Shown: positions 23,476 through 35,959, counted from the stretch's first letter. The stretch: DNA of 64,000 nt from Antedon mediterranea (GCF_964355755.1 NC_092678.1:14296922-14360921); one strand, 5' to 3'. Made by a program: numbers and translations. The notes: a model not told the origin generated them from the sequence alone.

Positions 23476-23715
23476 TTCCAAAAAATTAAATTCAATTACA
23501 ATTCATATACCATTTGTTAAATATTTACAAAATGATTGTTCTAGCAATAACACAAAAAAAATACTACCATTCATACAGTATACTGTACATAATAATATGC
23601 AATACTGTAACAATTAACTGAGAAATAGCAAACTATTCCTCAACTTTTCTGCACTTAGTTACCGGCCTAGTTACTTCATGCTGGATCTCAGGTGAAATAA
23701 ACGTCAGATGTGACT

Positions 23716-24458
23716 TCATGATTTCCCACAAAACTCTTTCCATGGTACTGCTGTCGAGGAATTTATTTTTTCTAAATACCTCGTCCATTTTTGTACATAG
23801 AGGTCCAGTTTCAAATCTCTTGGTTCATACTGTAGTAGTTCGCTATATAAAATATATTAAAGAAATATGGCTTTAATTTTTATAGTATTGCATGTTTTAG
23901 ACATAATTTTAAAGGTGTATAATGTAGGACTGACCAAGTCTTTGACCTCTTGTTCTTTTAGATTTATTCTGTGGCCAGTCTCTGCAATCTTACTATGCTG
24001 TTTTATCACAAGTGACACTGAGAGTTCATTTCTTAAATGCTTAAGATTCTCTTCTAAAGACTGGATTTTAATCATTGTACTTTGTAGCATGTCGATGTGC
24101 TGCAGCTTCTGATTTTCTCTTTCTGCTAGATGATCACCTGAGATTAAACAATATTGGTCAACCAAATAAATGTCAATCTGCATAAAAAATGAGCATCAAA
24201 ATTATTATATTTTAAAAATGTTAACTATTTCTTGTAGCAGATAATGATAATATATGGATAATTCATAGGAAAATAAGTTCCAGCCAAAGGTTTGCTTTAT
24301 TATGCATAAAAATAGGATAAACAATTTTGAAATTCTATGCTCAAAGGGACAATGTATATTTAAAGAGCAACTTGACCAATTGAGTTATTATGTAATGTCA
24401 ATGTAAAGTTGAAACAACATTTGAATTTACCAGTCAAGATGTCAGCATCCTGTCCCAT
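23716..24458 (-). CDS. Small three-exon coiled-coil protein (about 114 aa)
   Basis: Exon 1 begins at ATG 24458 (MGQDADILT) and ends at 24431 (donor gtaaat). Exon 2 is 24137-23935 (acceptor ctcag, donor gtcagt) and joins in phase (G|GT). Exon 3 starts at 23829 (acceptor actacag) in phase 0 and ends at TGA 23716. The product is GDHLAERENQKLQHIDML..., a long amphipathic helix with heptad-like Leu/Ile spacing (IQSLEENLKHLRNELSVSL), then YEPRDLKLDLYVQKWTRYL and a Cys near the end. The alternative frame of the last exon reads longer (MDEVFRKNKFLDSSTMERVL... to a stop at 23633) but needs a weaker acceptor. Size and helix content resemble small kinetochore or augmin-type subunits, but I do not recognise a family. 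A 5' UTR exon may end near 24675. Confidence 0.6.
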
Positions 24459-24699
24459 GTTGAATATTATAACATATTGACACCTGGAAAAATAGTTGAT
24501 TGAGGAAATATTTAATAAAGAAAAGAGGTATATTTATAAATTACTGTAACAATTGTTTGTTTCGACAGTTATTTTATACTAACATTGTTCTTTAATATGA
24601 AGTACAAACACACATTTCATTGTTTGGAGTGTGTATTAAACTTTCTAAAGAGGTGGTTATGATTATTTACCTACCCTGTTTAATTCAACGTCTACCAGG

Positions 24700-25740
24700 T
24701 ATGGCCTAACAACGCTGTGCGATAATGTTTTGCTTCTTTTTTATCACTGCCATGGTCTACAAAGACTTGTAGGCCTTGAGATATCTACAGGCTTGAGGTA
24801 CATTGTTGGTTCTAATGTCATCTTGATTACAAAAACAATAGATGTAACAGTACTTTCCTTTAAAAATAAATCAATTTTTAAATCTACAGTACTTCAGTTT
24901 TGTGTCCAAACAAATCCAAACAAGAGAGCTAATAGCCAAAATAATAAACCATTATTATACTGTACAAATGTATTAATATTAAGAAGGCCTAACCTAGGCT
25001 GTGACACCAGCTAGCCTAAAAATGCACCAGGAAAGCAATAATTATTATTATAAACACATGCCATTAATTATTTGGTAACAGTTATAATGATTACATTTAG
25101 GATTAGGGTAATTAAAGGTTAACTATTACGAATTTTCTATGTTTCGGCCTAGCTTCATTCTAGGCCCACATTACCGTCACGGTCATCGCGCGCGTCAACG
25201 CACTTTGTAAGCCTATCGCCAAACCGTTTTCTCGCCGATAACAATAACAATGTATAAAAGGGTTGCAAAATATGCTAGTTTTACTAAAAACTGAACCAGG
25301 CTATATTAACAAAACTAGTATTATTTTGTTTATATAATAATGATGGACTATATTCTAGTTCGTTCTTTTTCTAAAAAAATGAATTATATCCAAAAAAAAA
25401 ATAAAGAATACAATGATATTTTCTACTTACGATTGTTTACTATTTCATTACACAGTTTATCTCAACTTCCTGGTTTATGTGCGGGAGAGTATTTCAGTAA
25501 AATGGACAATATCGTCGTTTATTTATTAATTTATAGTAAAGAAACAATAAAATATTTATTTTTTAATTGAACATACACTTTTTTTAATCTTTTAGTTTTG
25601 TATAAAATGTTTTACTACATAAAAACTCACGATAGCGAAATTTAATTTGGCGTTCGCGAAATAATGGTTTGTAAACAAAAATTATATGTCCGCGCGACTC
25701 GGGGGGAGCCTCGTCTGCTAACACTGGGGGCGCTTGACTT
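24700..25740. other. Upstream region of the coiled-coil gene, possible promoter
   Basis: A locally GC-richer patch (cgtcacggtcatcgcgcgcgtcaacg, 25174-25200) stands out from the AT-rich surroundings and would be suitably placed for a - strand CpG-type promoter. ORFs here (24730-25014, 25340-25570) are not supported. Confidence 0.3.
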
Positions 25741-26566
25741 TTTCTGATATCTTAACACTAGTTGAAACAGCTGTGTAGGACAAACACCATTTGAAGTAAA
25801 ATTTACCAAAGTGAATTCTGTATTATAATAAAGTATTAAAAAAGTCGTGTTTTCCTAGACTGGCTAGATCATCAAGAAAATCTGTGTTATGTAATAATTA
25901 TATTTTAGTATTTTTCTGAATTATACCTCTGAAATACACATCTAATGCATATAATCTGTATTCTGGTTTTGTTTTTTTATGAATATCTGGTTATTCATTT
26001 TCTAATAATAATATAATAATATATGTACTTCCTCCAACATTCACAAAATAACAAAAAAATTAATGTACGAAAAACAAAATACAGGAGGACCATAACCTAC
26101 ACATTCCGTTTTACAATCCCAACTTATCATAGGCAACCTTAAGTTAGTTTCCATTTGTGAGATATGAACAAAGTAGTAGTAGTAGTAGTAGTATCTTCAT
26201 CTGAAGACGCATTCCGAAATACTTAACTTTTCATAAATCGTCTCAACATCGAATCGCGAGTATATTTGCGAGAATCAAACATTCATGGGTTCTGATTTGT
26301 TGCATATTTTTTTCACGTCATAGAAAGTAGATTAACATATATATACGCATGCGCATAGTAAATAAATTTGCATACTGAAAACCAGCTTAAAGTGATATAA
26401 CAATTTCGTAATTCAATTTCCAAATTCAGGATTGTTTTACTTATTCCCTATTCCAGCAGAATTATTCTTTTTCTAATTGGGCAGAAAGTATTAAAGGGCA
26501 TTATCTAGTCAAATGAATATGCATAAGGCAATGACGTTATGCTTGTTGCTTTTTCGTTGTCACGAA

Positions 26567-26985
26567 TTTCATTTCATTTCATTTCAAAAGACATTTATTT
26601 TCCTCCATAGCAATACAATACAAAATAATAAACAGAAATTGTAAGGTATATTAAAAATGAAAAAGATGATTTTTGGATATACAAAAGAAAAGTGAATTAA
26701 AGAAAATTGGCTATGGAGGAAGGCATAATCCCGAGAAGATGAGGAAATCTTGTGCTGGGTATGCCTATGCAAATAAAATGGAAATTAAAATAAGAGTGAA
26801 AATTAAGGGAAACAAACAAGACAAAAAAAAAATTAAATAAATAAATAAATAAATCTAAAAAAATAGATCAATCACATTGTAGAATCAGAAAATAAAACTC
26901 AAAAACCACAGTAGATCAATGTTCAGCAGCATAAATCAAATTGCGACATTCGATCGTTGTCTTTTTAATAGTTTGACATTAGGGG
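26567..26985 (-). mobile_element. Non-LTR retroelement 3' end with (GAAAT)n tail
   Basis: On the - strand the element ends in repeated GAAAT units (seen on + as catttcatttcatttc, 26568-26585). It is absent at the equivalent point of unit A (between cacgaat and gttgttgtggttac near 14203). It includes an AAAT-rich stretch near 26830. No ORF domain is visible. Confidence 0.55.
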
Positions 26986-27084
26986 TTGTTGTTGTGGTTA
27001 CTGTAAATAACTTGGAGTTATTAATATAAAAAGCACACGTACGTTAAGGAAAACAAGTCTTCTTTTATTGCTACCTCAATCAGA

Positions 27085-27966
27085 GTGCCGCCAACGATAT
27101 TTTTGTTCGTACATAAGTTTGGGACCCCTCATGAAACGTCACAAAATACACATGAATAATACATCAGTTAAATTTATTGTTCCATTTGCACCCAAGCGTA
27201 TAGATTGATTACAACTGCGATGCGATTCTAGGCCTATATCTCCGCTGTGGTTGCGGTGGGCGATTTCATAAAAGAATAGCGGCGTTTTATGTGGATTGTC
27301 AAAATAAGTACAGCCTTTAGTTTATGGTGTTTTTTAATAGAATTTATTACCAACGAATTACGTGTTTAAATTGCATTTGTAAACGAAAGGTCCATTAATA
27401 TATATTTTTTAATTTCTTTGGTTTTATTGGAAATATTGTAGGCCTAGGGCTAGCCATTTTTTATCAAAAGAATCGGTGTACGGAGGGGAGAGGATGAGAT
27501 TCATTATGATCGATAATTGTAACTGTCCTAGACTTATTTGTACAGCCGTCGATTATTTTACATTTGAAATAGTGCGCTACGTGCGCCAAGAATGTGTCGA
27601 TGCATTTTCAGTTACCTCATAAGAGCATGATACGTCGTATACTTTAGAATGACGAAATAGTATTTAAGAGCATGGAAAGTCACATAAGAGTGACGAAAAA
27701 GTATAAGGTCATTAAGAATGAGTATAAGAGCATTAGGAATGAGAACATTAGGAATGAGAACAATATAATGGTGTGCAGTATAAGAGCATAATTGAATGGT
27801 ATGATAGAATGACATCACCGCACGTGAAGAGATTACTGGCGTTCGATAAGAGTGCACGAAGGTAATCACGTGAATGGTGAACAACTAATGAATTATTCAT
27901 GTTTATTTTGTGACGTTTCATGAGGGGTCCCCAAATTATGTACGAAAAAAAAATCGCGTGCCGCCA
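27085..27966. mobile_element. Mutator-like TIR element (non-autonomous, 864 bp) with 9-bp target duplication
   Basis: Terminal inverted repeats of ~67 bp (27094-27160 and 27892-27957) differ at a few bases; both include cgtacataa and gacccctcatgaaacgtcac in opposite orientation. GTGCCGCCA flanks the element in direct orientation at 27085-27093 and 27958-27966. Long TIRs plus a 9-bp duplication fit Mutator-like elements; 8-bp counting (hAT) is possible. The interior has short imperfect repeats (ataagagcat and relatives) and no transposase. Confidence 0.8.
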
Positions 27967-29668
27967 GTGCGGTGATACAGTTGCACATGTGCCCATCGCG
28001 TACTACATCCGGGGCAGTTATCATGGTAACGTTCAAAGGTCAGCAAATAATATTTATATGAATATTACAGTTACAGTGTGTATCGGCCTCAACAGCGATC
28101 TTGTTTACGTTTATCTGTTCATCTGAAAATATTGTTTTTGTTAAATACAGTTTTAAGAAGGTGCACAATCATATTAACAACTTTTCTGAATTGTGTTGAC
28201 GCAATGTTCCCCAAAAACCATAATTATTTTCTTTGCAAATGTATTAAGGCAAACTCTACAAATGTGCACCACGTACCTTGTAATGTTTACATAAGCCTAT
28301 ATTGTTAACCATCGACAAACACAATAAACGGACTTTCCAATCCAATCTGATATTCTATGCCAAAGCACTGCTGTCAATCAAATAAACACGCTATTTGAAC
28401 ACCATGTATGTATCAAGAATTAAATGTGAGATTAATGCAGATATTACATTTTCTTAATCCTTTTTTTACTCTATGTATAAATAAATACTTTTATTTTAAC
28501 TTACAAAACATCGTCAGAATAAGGAAAGTTTGTAAAATACGTCTCTGATTTTTTGGATTATTTTTATTTTACAACGAAAATATTGGTGGTGTATTTAAAC
28601 TTATAATTTCGAGTACGTTATAATAATTAATTCCAGAAAAAACTTCCTAACAATACACATGATTGGCTTGTGACTCATGGTCGTACATACACGACACATA
28701 TAATACACCAGTGAGATAGTGCGTGTTTATATAGAACTTTCAAAATCATGTTAATTGACGATAGTTATAATGATAGCATATCTTTCGCAATGGACTATCG
28801 TAGGACTGGTACGAAAAGAAGGTATAAACCTTAATTTGAAACGATAAAGATGAGGAAATCTGTGTACTATCGCACTAACCTTGTTACTGTTCTTTAGAGC
28901 AGCTGAAAAATGTTATGACAGAATCAAACAGCAACATACATACACGTATTAATTCCTCTTAAAACAATTAGCAGAGGTAACACTTACAATAGAGAAACAA
29001 ACATACAATACTGTATAACCTATTGAATCAATTTTCGATCATTTGTGAACACCATGTATCACCAACGCCTCACATGTGTTTTTATTTTTTTTTACTTAAC
29101 CACAATCATGAAAAGAGAGTAAACGTTTTGTAAAGGCTATGGTTATTGTCTCTCATCTCTATTATCGAATCAATATACGGGTAAATTGGACCGTCTGTTT
29201 TATAGTAACAACTTACTAGTACCAAGGTAACACTAGTGCAACGTAGGCAACACCGGATCACACACGATCGAATTATTAGAAAGGTTTATATTATGTATAT
29301 TCAACTCATTAGATTATCGCCATGTCCGTACTATTTAGTATACCGTACATTATACATTAAACTGTGAGTCGTTCGGTATGTGTAGACTAGTCTGGCAATG
29401 AGTCTGTTAACTTAAAGATGTATTTTACCCCCAAAATATGAACAATGAAGGTAAATAAGTAATTTAGCAGTTTTAATAAAGTTAATCACTTTCGTAGTAT
29501 GTCACTTAAAAAGAAAAAATAAACGGTAAAATTCAATCAAAATCCTATTGACATAATGGCAAAACAAAAATTGCCAATTTGTTTGTTGATATCTGGATTG
29601 ATGAGCGAAACGCTATTCTGATGTTATCATTAAGACTATGCAGGACTAAAACTATGTTTAAACAAGGC

Positions 29669-30600
29669 CAACAGCCATTAAGTCGCGTGCTACATTGCAT
29701 AGTGATACCGGACCGACAGACAAACAGACCGACAGACAGACAAACCGACAGACAGACAGACGGACCGACCGACATAGTGAACTATACTGACCGAAATTAC
29801 TGAACATGTTTAAAAATGTTGAAATGTTTAAAAACATTTATATTTTTTTAATTTACACGTGCGTAGCCTGTCACTTTTGACGTACTCGTATAACGTAATT
29901 TCGAGTTGAAAAGTAAGTCAAGAAAACAGAAATCGGGCAAAAAGAGTGCGCAATAACATTTAACGCGCAGTGCGCGCGCAAAAAACTGCGCACTCATGGC
30001 AATTTTGTAAACGCTTAAAATTGCCTGAAACGTACTCTTATTTCATCGAAAATAAATTTTGAAAATTTTAAGCGCGCGTACGCATGCGTTACATGCGCTA
30101 CGCACGTAATTGTATTGCCATATGATGATTTATGCCCTGAAATGTATGAGTACCAAATTTTATTTAATTGTGATTCATGGTTGTTAAGATATGATTACAA
30201 ACGTGATTTCGTTAAATCGTGCGTAGACCGCGTAATTTTTTATTGCGCACCGTGAAAACATAACCACATCGATTCCTGGCCATAAGGAATATTCTGTGAA
30301 AAATTGACTTAGCTAGCTTAAACTGATATCAAGATAAGGTCATAAAGCGATAAAACGCATAGTGATTCCGGACCGACAGACAGACAGACCGACAGACAGA
30401 CCGACAGACAGACAGACCGACCGACCGACATAGTGAACTATAGAGTCGCTTCCACGCGACTAAAAACAACAGCCATTAAGTCGCGTGCTACAATGCATAG
30501 TGATACCGGACCGACAGACAGACCGACAGACCGACAGACAGACCGACCGACCGACCGACATAGTGAACTATAGAGTCGCGGCCACGCGACTCAAAACAGT
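29669..30600. repeat. Three hairpin-ended elements with (GACAGACC)n cores
   Basis: Segments at ~29669-29790, ~30340-30470 and ~30470-30598 each contain gcatagtgatnccggaccga, a run of GACAGACAGACC-type repeats (29713-29775, 30371-30432, 30513-30562), then cgacatagtgaactata. The last two end in tagagtcgc with an inverted partner (GAGTCGCG-gcca-CGCGACTC at 30573-30592). A fourth copy in the opposite orientation is at 55707-55790. No coding capacity; the open frames here are repeat translations. Confidence 0.7.
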
Positions 30601-30956
30601 CAATATGTTTAACTAAAATAAAGTAAATACCTACAGTATCTATGGTGAATTATTATATGTATACATTACTTATATTTCGCAACAATACCAAAGAATGGTG
30701 AATATTTGTTTTATCTTAGCTACAGTTAGATAACAAACTACAAAGTCTAATTTGTATAAGTTTTACAATCCTCATACTGCTTCGTCGGCATACAGGTACT
30801 TTTGAAATGACATCAACTTTTGCGCAAGTTTTTCAGTTTAAACTGATTGTTTTATAACTATCATTAGACAAGTACGTATAAGATATACATTGATTGAAAG
30901 CAACGTATTGGAGTTAAACGAGTAATATAGGAGAAACAATATTTAATTGTATCATT

Positions 30957-31003
30957 CACAAAAGTGAATACTGTATTATAATAAGGAATTTGTGAGAAAA
31001 CTA
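30957..31003. repeat. 47-bp flank of the Tx1-like LINE, copy 1
   Basis: Matches 41524-41570 with two mismatches (a/g and t/c). The same sequence closes the tandem units at ~16250 and ~25800. Read as a long target-site duplication around the LINE. Confidence 0.6.
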
Positions 31004-31046
31004 GCTTATTATTAGCTTATCTCCCGTTCCTAGTATTAATTGTTAA

Positions 31047-31969
31047 TTATATATTATTGTGATTTAAACTTACAAAGATACTAAGCATTTTCCTCCAATA
31101 TTTCTGAATAAATCTACAACTAAAAAACAAATGATTTCCATTTTCAATTTCTCCACATTTGTCACACGTTTGTGTTTCCTTAACTTTCCACTGATACAGC
31201 CGTTTGTTGGTAGGCAGTATTCTATGTAACATCGTATAATTGAATTGTGCTAGTTTCTTATCTTTCATTTTACATACTTTCCGTAACCAAGAAGTTTTCC
31301 AATCAATGTTGTTATCATTGAAGTACTCTTCCCATTTTAGTTGTGACATTGGAATAATGAAATATTCTTTCACAAACCATGAGTATATTAGTTTGGTAGT
31401 ATTAATCTCATACTTGGTCCCAACTAATTCATCATTATCATCACAATTGAAAATATCTACCTCCTTAATAGTACGTTTCCATTGAATTGGTATTGCCTTA
31501 ATAATGCACAAATACTCATTTAACCAGTTTGTTTTACATTGTAGTTTCACCAGTATTTCGTTTGATGTTAAAAAAGTGTTCTTATTAAGAATGTCTTTAA
31601 TACTGATAATGCCACTGTCAATCCAATGCTTGTAGAAAAGCGATTTTTTTTTAGTTGAACGTAGTGGTTTCCCCACAGTTGCTCATTCATTATATTGTTA
31701 TAAGTTTCAGGTTTTTTTTTAGAGATTCTGTTATAATTTATGTAGGCTTTTATCATATTTTTGTAAAACAGTGGAATTTTATCATAATTAACATCAATAA
31801 TGTTATAACATGACATATTAAGTAAAACATTAACATCACATATTTTTTTAATATAATACATTGGAATATTTTTCCATTTAGCACCATCATCATTCAAAAT
31901 TCTTTTTAACCAGCCACACATGAGTGCGTTAACATGAAGAGTAAAATCAGGCATTTTAATGCCTCCCAT
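31047..31969 (-). pseudogene. LINE ORF2 C-terminal region with zinc motif
   Basis: 31969-31568 reads MGGIKMPDFTLHVNALMCGWL..., the 'GGl.lPd....alk..WlkR' thumb/post-RT segment of Tx1/L1 elements. It shifts frame into 31676-31047, which contains QFNYTMLHRILPTNKRL and the zinc-type CDKCGEIENGNHLFFSC (CX2CX7HX4C). The frame change near 31600 and the broken stretch 31970-32219 mark indels. Confidence 0.85.
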
Positions 31970-32219
31970 CTCAACATCACCAATTAGAGTTTTTCTTTTT
32001 ATCTTTTCCCTTTTATTGTTCCAAATAAAATTATATATTAGATTTGTAACTTGTGTTCAGGATTATTATTCTACCAAAAATTGAGAGATTTCTAACATTC
32101 CATTGTCTTTTCAAGCTCTATTAATTTAACATCCCAGTTTTTTCTGGTACATTCTTCTGTATTATACCCTACATAATATATATGCCTAAAATTTTGATCG
32201 GGTGTTTTACCCAATTTAA

Positions 32220-33743
32220 TTATAAAGGTCTATCTATTCTGTTCTTCCATTTACCAATCCAAAAAGCATTGTTTTTTTTTTTAGTTAGTGTCATTCCAGA
32301 TACTTCACAAAAACGTTCAATTACACTGACTGCTGACTTAATACTTTTGTCATTACCAACATACAAAACCGTATCATTGGCTAATTGGCTTATTCTAGCT
32401 TCTATGTTATTTTCATTATTTTGAAGTTTAATACCCTTATAGTCATCTTTGTTTCTTATTCTAGATGCCATTACTTCAACCACTAGAATGAATAACAGAG
32501 CAGATAGAGGACAACCTTGTCTAATACCTCTTTCCATTTTAAAATTGTTTGAAACCCAACCATTGTTAACTGTGACACATTCAACGTTATTGTATAATAC
32601 TTTTACCCAGTTACAAAAGAACATTCCAAAGTTAAACTTTTCTAGAACATTGAACATAAAATCTCTACTAATAGAGTCAAAAGCCTTCTTAAAATCTACG
32701 GTAATTATTGCCCCTTCGATATCATTAAAATCTGTATAATAAAGCAGGTCTTCTATTAACCGAATGTTTTCACCAGCGAAACGGCCTTTTATATAACCTT
32801 TTTGGTCTGAACTTACTATTGATTTAATGACCATTTTAAGTCTGTTACTTAATACATGTGCAAGAATTTTGTAATCGGTGTTTAAGAGGGTAATGGGACG
32901 CCAATTATTCAAATTTTCTCTTTCTCCATCCTTGAACAAAAGGGTGATTACACCTCGTTTTTGCGAAAAGGATAATTCTTGAGAATTATAACTTTCATTT
33001 AACGCATCGCAAATTAAATGTTTAATATTATTCCAAAAGAACACATAACATTCAACACTTAGACCATCCGATCCAGGTGTTTTATTTTTTTCCATCATTG
33101 AAATGGCCTTTTTACATTCATCAATAGTGACGTAACCTTCACAATTTTATTTTTCTATTTCTGAAAGCTTGTTTATAATAGAATTACAAAGGTATTTATT
33201 AATTTTTCCAGGGTTTTTAACATTTTTTGCGTATAAACCTTCGAAATGTTATATTTGTTCCTTTAAAATATCAATTGGGCTCGTTGCTAAGCTCCCATCT
33301 TTAGTAATTAAACTTTTTATGTGTTTCTTTTTACTTTTGGATCTTTCTAACCCAAGAAAGTATTTTGTATTCCGCTCGCCTTCCTCTATCCATTTTACTC
33401 TGGACCTAATTTGCGCGCCTTTTGCTTCTACATTATAAATGTCTTCAAGCTCAATTTTTTTGTTTTCAATTTTATTTTCAATGGTTATATCACAATTTTG
33501 AGTATTCATAATTGTTTCATTTAAGTTTTTTATTTGTTTTTGTAATGTTTCTTTCTTTTTATTCTGGTTTTTATTTTTTTGTTTTCCGTATGCAATTGAA
33601 AATGCTTTTATTTTTGTTTTTACAAGCTCCCATAACAAACTTGCACTTACAGGTTCTCTATTATTTTTTAGTATTGAAACATCAATTATTTGAATTACTA
33701 ATTTTGTAAATGTTTCATCTTTCAGAAAGCTATTGTTGAACAT
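32220..33743 (-). pseudogene. LINE ORF2 reverse transcriptase region, inactivated
   Basis: One frame with internal stops at 33249 and ~33145. The RT runs 33098-32220: KNKTPGSDGLSVECY, then NWRPITLLNTDYKI, IITVDFKKAFDSI, GIRQGCPLSALLF. The catalytic box reads QLANDTVLYV where ADD is expected, so the first catalytic Asp has become Asn. This single change (GAT to AAT) would abolish polymerase activity in addition to the stops. Confidence 0.9.
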
Positions 33744-34502
33744 TCATAAACCAGGACCGCGTTTTTTTTCATGCAAATCTATTTTAATTGATACCGCCTG
33801 GTGATCTGTGAGAATAGCTGGACGAATGTCCCAGGCTAAAACATCTCCATTTGAAAAGAGATCTTCTGATATTAACCAGTAATCCAGCCTACGGAAAATG
33901 TTGTTAAATCTCTTACGCAACGTAAATTGTCGCTTATTCATGTTTTTGGATCTCCAAATATCATTTAAATTTAAATTTTTCATTAGGTTTTTAATCGTAA
34001 AAACAGATTTTTCAGACCTATTTGCGCTACCTTTTTGGTCAATGTCACTATTCATGATGCAATTCAGATCTCCACCTAGAATGATATAATTACCCTTCAC
34101 TCCATCAAAGTCATTGTAACATTTGTGTATGGTCCTAAAGAATGCACTTCTATTTTTGTTTTCATTAGGAGCATAAATATTTATAATGTCCAATTCCTTT
34201 TCATTTATCATTAAATTAAGAAATATATATCTTCCATCAATATCAGTTAACTTTTTAACAATTTTACATTCAAGACCTTTTCGTAATAGTATCGACACTC
34301 CTCTACTATGTGAAATACCTATACTATGGATCACTTCACCTTCCCAAACAAAGTTTGATTTATTAATAATCTCATTTGTTAGATGGGTTTCCTGAAGCAG
34401 ACATATATCCGCTTTTTGATCTTTTACCCATTGGAATAGCTTATGTTGCTTATTTATATTTCTAGCTCCTCTAACGTTTAGTGTTATACAATGTAAATTC
34501 AT
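33744..34502 (-). pseudogene. LINE ORF2 AP-endonuclease domain
   Basis: About 252 residues, open throughout, starting at ATG 34502. Motifs in order: TLNVRGARN, LLQETHL, IINIYAPN, ILGGDLNCI, RRLDYWLIS and LTDHQAVSI, the complete APE set of the L1/Tx1 type with the catalytic His in the SDH-like TDH. The stop at 33744 is TGA in RGPGL*MFNNSFL, where related elements have Trp, so it is a point mutation rather than the natural end. Confidence 0.9.
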
Positions 34503-34544
34503 AAGATTAGAGTAAAGAGCTTCCTAGGAAAATTACAATTATTT

Positions 34545-35816
34545 GGAATACATATTATTATTAAGATTAAATTACTTGTTTTTGTTTCTCTTTCTTAAAC
34601 TTCTTTTTTCAATACTCTTTGTTTTTTCTTCTGTCCTGCCTTCATTTCCGGACTGTTCCTTCAGATCTCTCGCTGCTTTCTTGTTTGAGCTAACACTTTT
34701 ACTTTTTTGCATACTTTTTTTCAAAGTAATCAGTTACCTTCTTCTGTTCATGCTCCTCTCTTACCCCAACTTCCTGCTCCTCTCTTTCTTCAGATTTCTG
34801 GTACTTTCTTCCCGGTACTTCTTGTTCCTCTCCTTCTTCAACTTCCTCCTCCTCTCTTTCGTCCACTTCCTGCTCTTCTCTCTGCTCCTCTCTGTCATCA
34901 TCTTCCTGCTCATTTTGGTTTGTGTTGTTCTATAGTGATCACACTTGTTTCTTTCTGCGCATTTTCATCATCTGATGATTCACTACTTCCATCAATACTA
35001 AACACTTCATCATGTGTTTCTGTATCAGATTGTACCGTAGCTCTTTTCCCGTAGTGGTTATCGTTAGTATTATTATTTTTTTGGGTTTTCAAAGTTAAAA
35101 ACCGATTCCCAAACTTTATTAATGTATGCACCAGGTGAACCAGATGATGATACATTATGCGCTTCAACATTACATCTGTCCCTAGTATGCCCTGGTAAAT
35201 GACACTTGAAACAGATTATATCAGCTTTTCATTGAAAAGCTAAATGCCCAGTCTTTGTACATTTGTTGCATTTCACTTCCTGACCGTCATGAAAAGCCCG
35301 TGCTCTAAAACCATTTATTATTATCTGTCTTGGTATTGGCGATTTTAGCTTTTCTACAACGACAGCTCTGTCACCGTTTAGCCAGCTGGTTAATTGACCA
35401 TTAACCCTTATTTTTAGCCTTGTAACATTTCCTATTGGTTTGCATCCTAGCGTTTTCAACTTGCTAGCAATCTCTACGTCAGCAACCGATAATGGTATAT
35501 CCTTTATGACTATTCTCGTTGTTTCCATGTTGTTGTATGACTAATAAGGATTTTTATCATGAATTGTAATATTACAATTCCTAATGTTTAGTCCATTCGT
35601 AATTAGTTTCACTCTATCATTTCTATTATTTAGATAAATTCGCCATAGGTTCTGTATTTTTTGAACACCAATTATACTTTCTGCAGCAATTATTTTTAGT
35701 AGGGCTATACATAGGTCTTCATCTTTGAAAAAGCTTTTTCCTGTTGGTATTTGATCAGCCTTCAAAAAGATTGGCTTCACTACACTACGTTCTTTGTTTA
35801 CTGTTTGCCCGTTCAT
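34545..35816 (-). pseudogene. LINE ORF1 (zinc-knuckle protein), main part, with stops and frameshifts
   Basis: 35816-35541 and 35528-35229 are in one frame, interrupted by TAG (35541) and TGA (35229). The second stop replaces the last Cys of the first CCHC knuckle (CNKCTKTGHLAFQ*). The next knuckle, CFKCHLPGHTRDRC, follows at once. A frameshift in an A-run near 35080 leads to 35170-34910, and another to a Glu/Gln/Arg-rich acidic tail ending at KKYAKK near 34690. An RNA-binding/recognition-motif-like region (TRIVIKDIPLSVADVEI) precedes the knuckles. Confidence 0.8.
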
Positions 35817-35821
35817 CCTGC

Positions 35822-35956
35822 TGTGATGGGTTTGTCACACGGAAGTGAGCCCTCTAGAGTAAAAGAGAGAGGAGATGAATAAAGATGGACGACAACTACA
35901 ACGTGTTTTGTTATGTTCTTATTGTTGGTTTCAGCCTAACGAGCGAGCCCGTAACA
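35822..35956 (+). repeat. 5' LTR of the Gypsy element
   Basis: 135 bp, TG...CA. It differs from the 3' LTR at three sites (g/a at 35829, g/a near 35874, a/c near 35883). Short LTR with no obvious TATA box. Confidence 0.95.
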
Positions 35957-35959
35957 AAT

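Larger units (their letters stand above)
25745..31003. repeat. Unit C of the old tandem array (with the end of a preceding unit)
   Basis: 25745-25850 matches the closing part of units A and C (gaagtaaaattyaccaaagtga, ctgtattataataaag) and runs straight into a unit start at ~25856, showing head-to-tail joining. The unit continues to 31003. It is expanded by a LINE/SINE 3' end (26567-26985), a TIR element (27085-27966) and hairpin repeats (29669-30600). A (GTA)n microsatellite lies at 26174-26192. Confidence 0.7.

Noticed and set aside
25340-25570. 76-codon ORF upstream of the coiled-coil gene
   Set aside because: Compositionally AT-driven, no conserved motif, no context.
29545-29803. ORFs with SVCLSVCLSVGLF or DRQTNRPTDRQ peptides
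   Set aside because: Translations of the (GACAGACC)n repeat.
34543-35054. Plus-strand Leu/Phe- or Pro-rich ORFs looking like membrane proteins
   Set aside because: Antisense shadow of the acidic tail of LINE ORF1.
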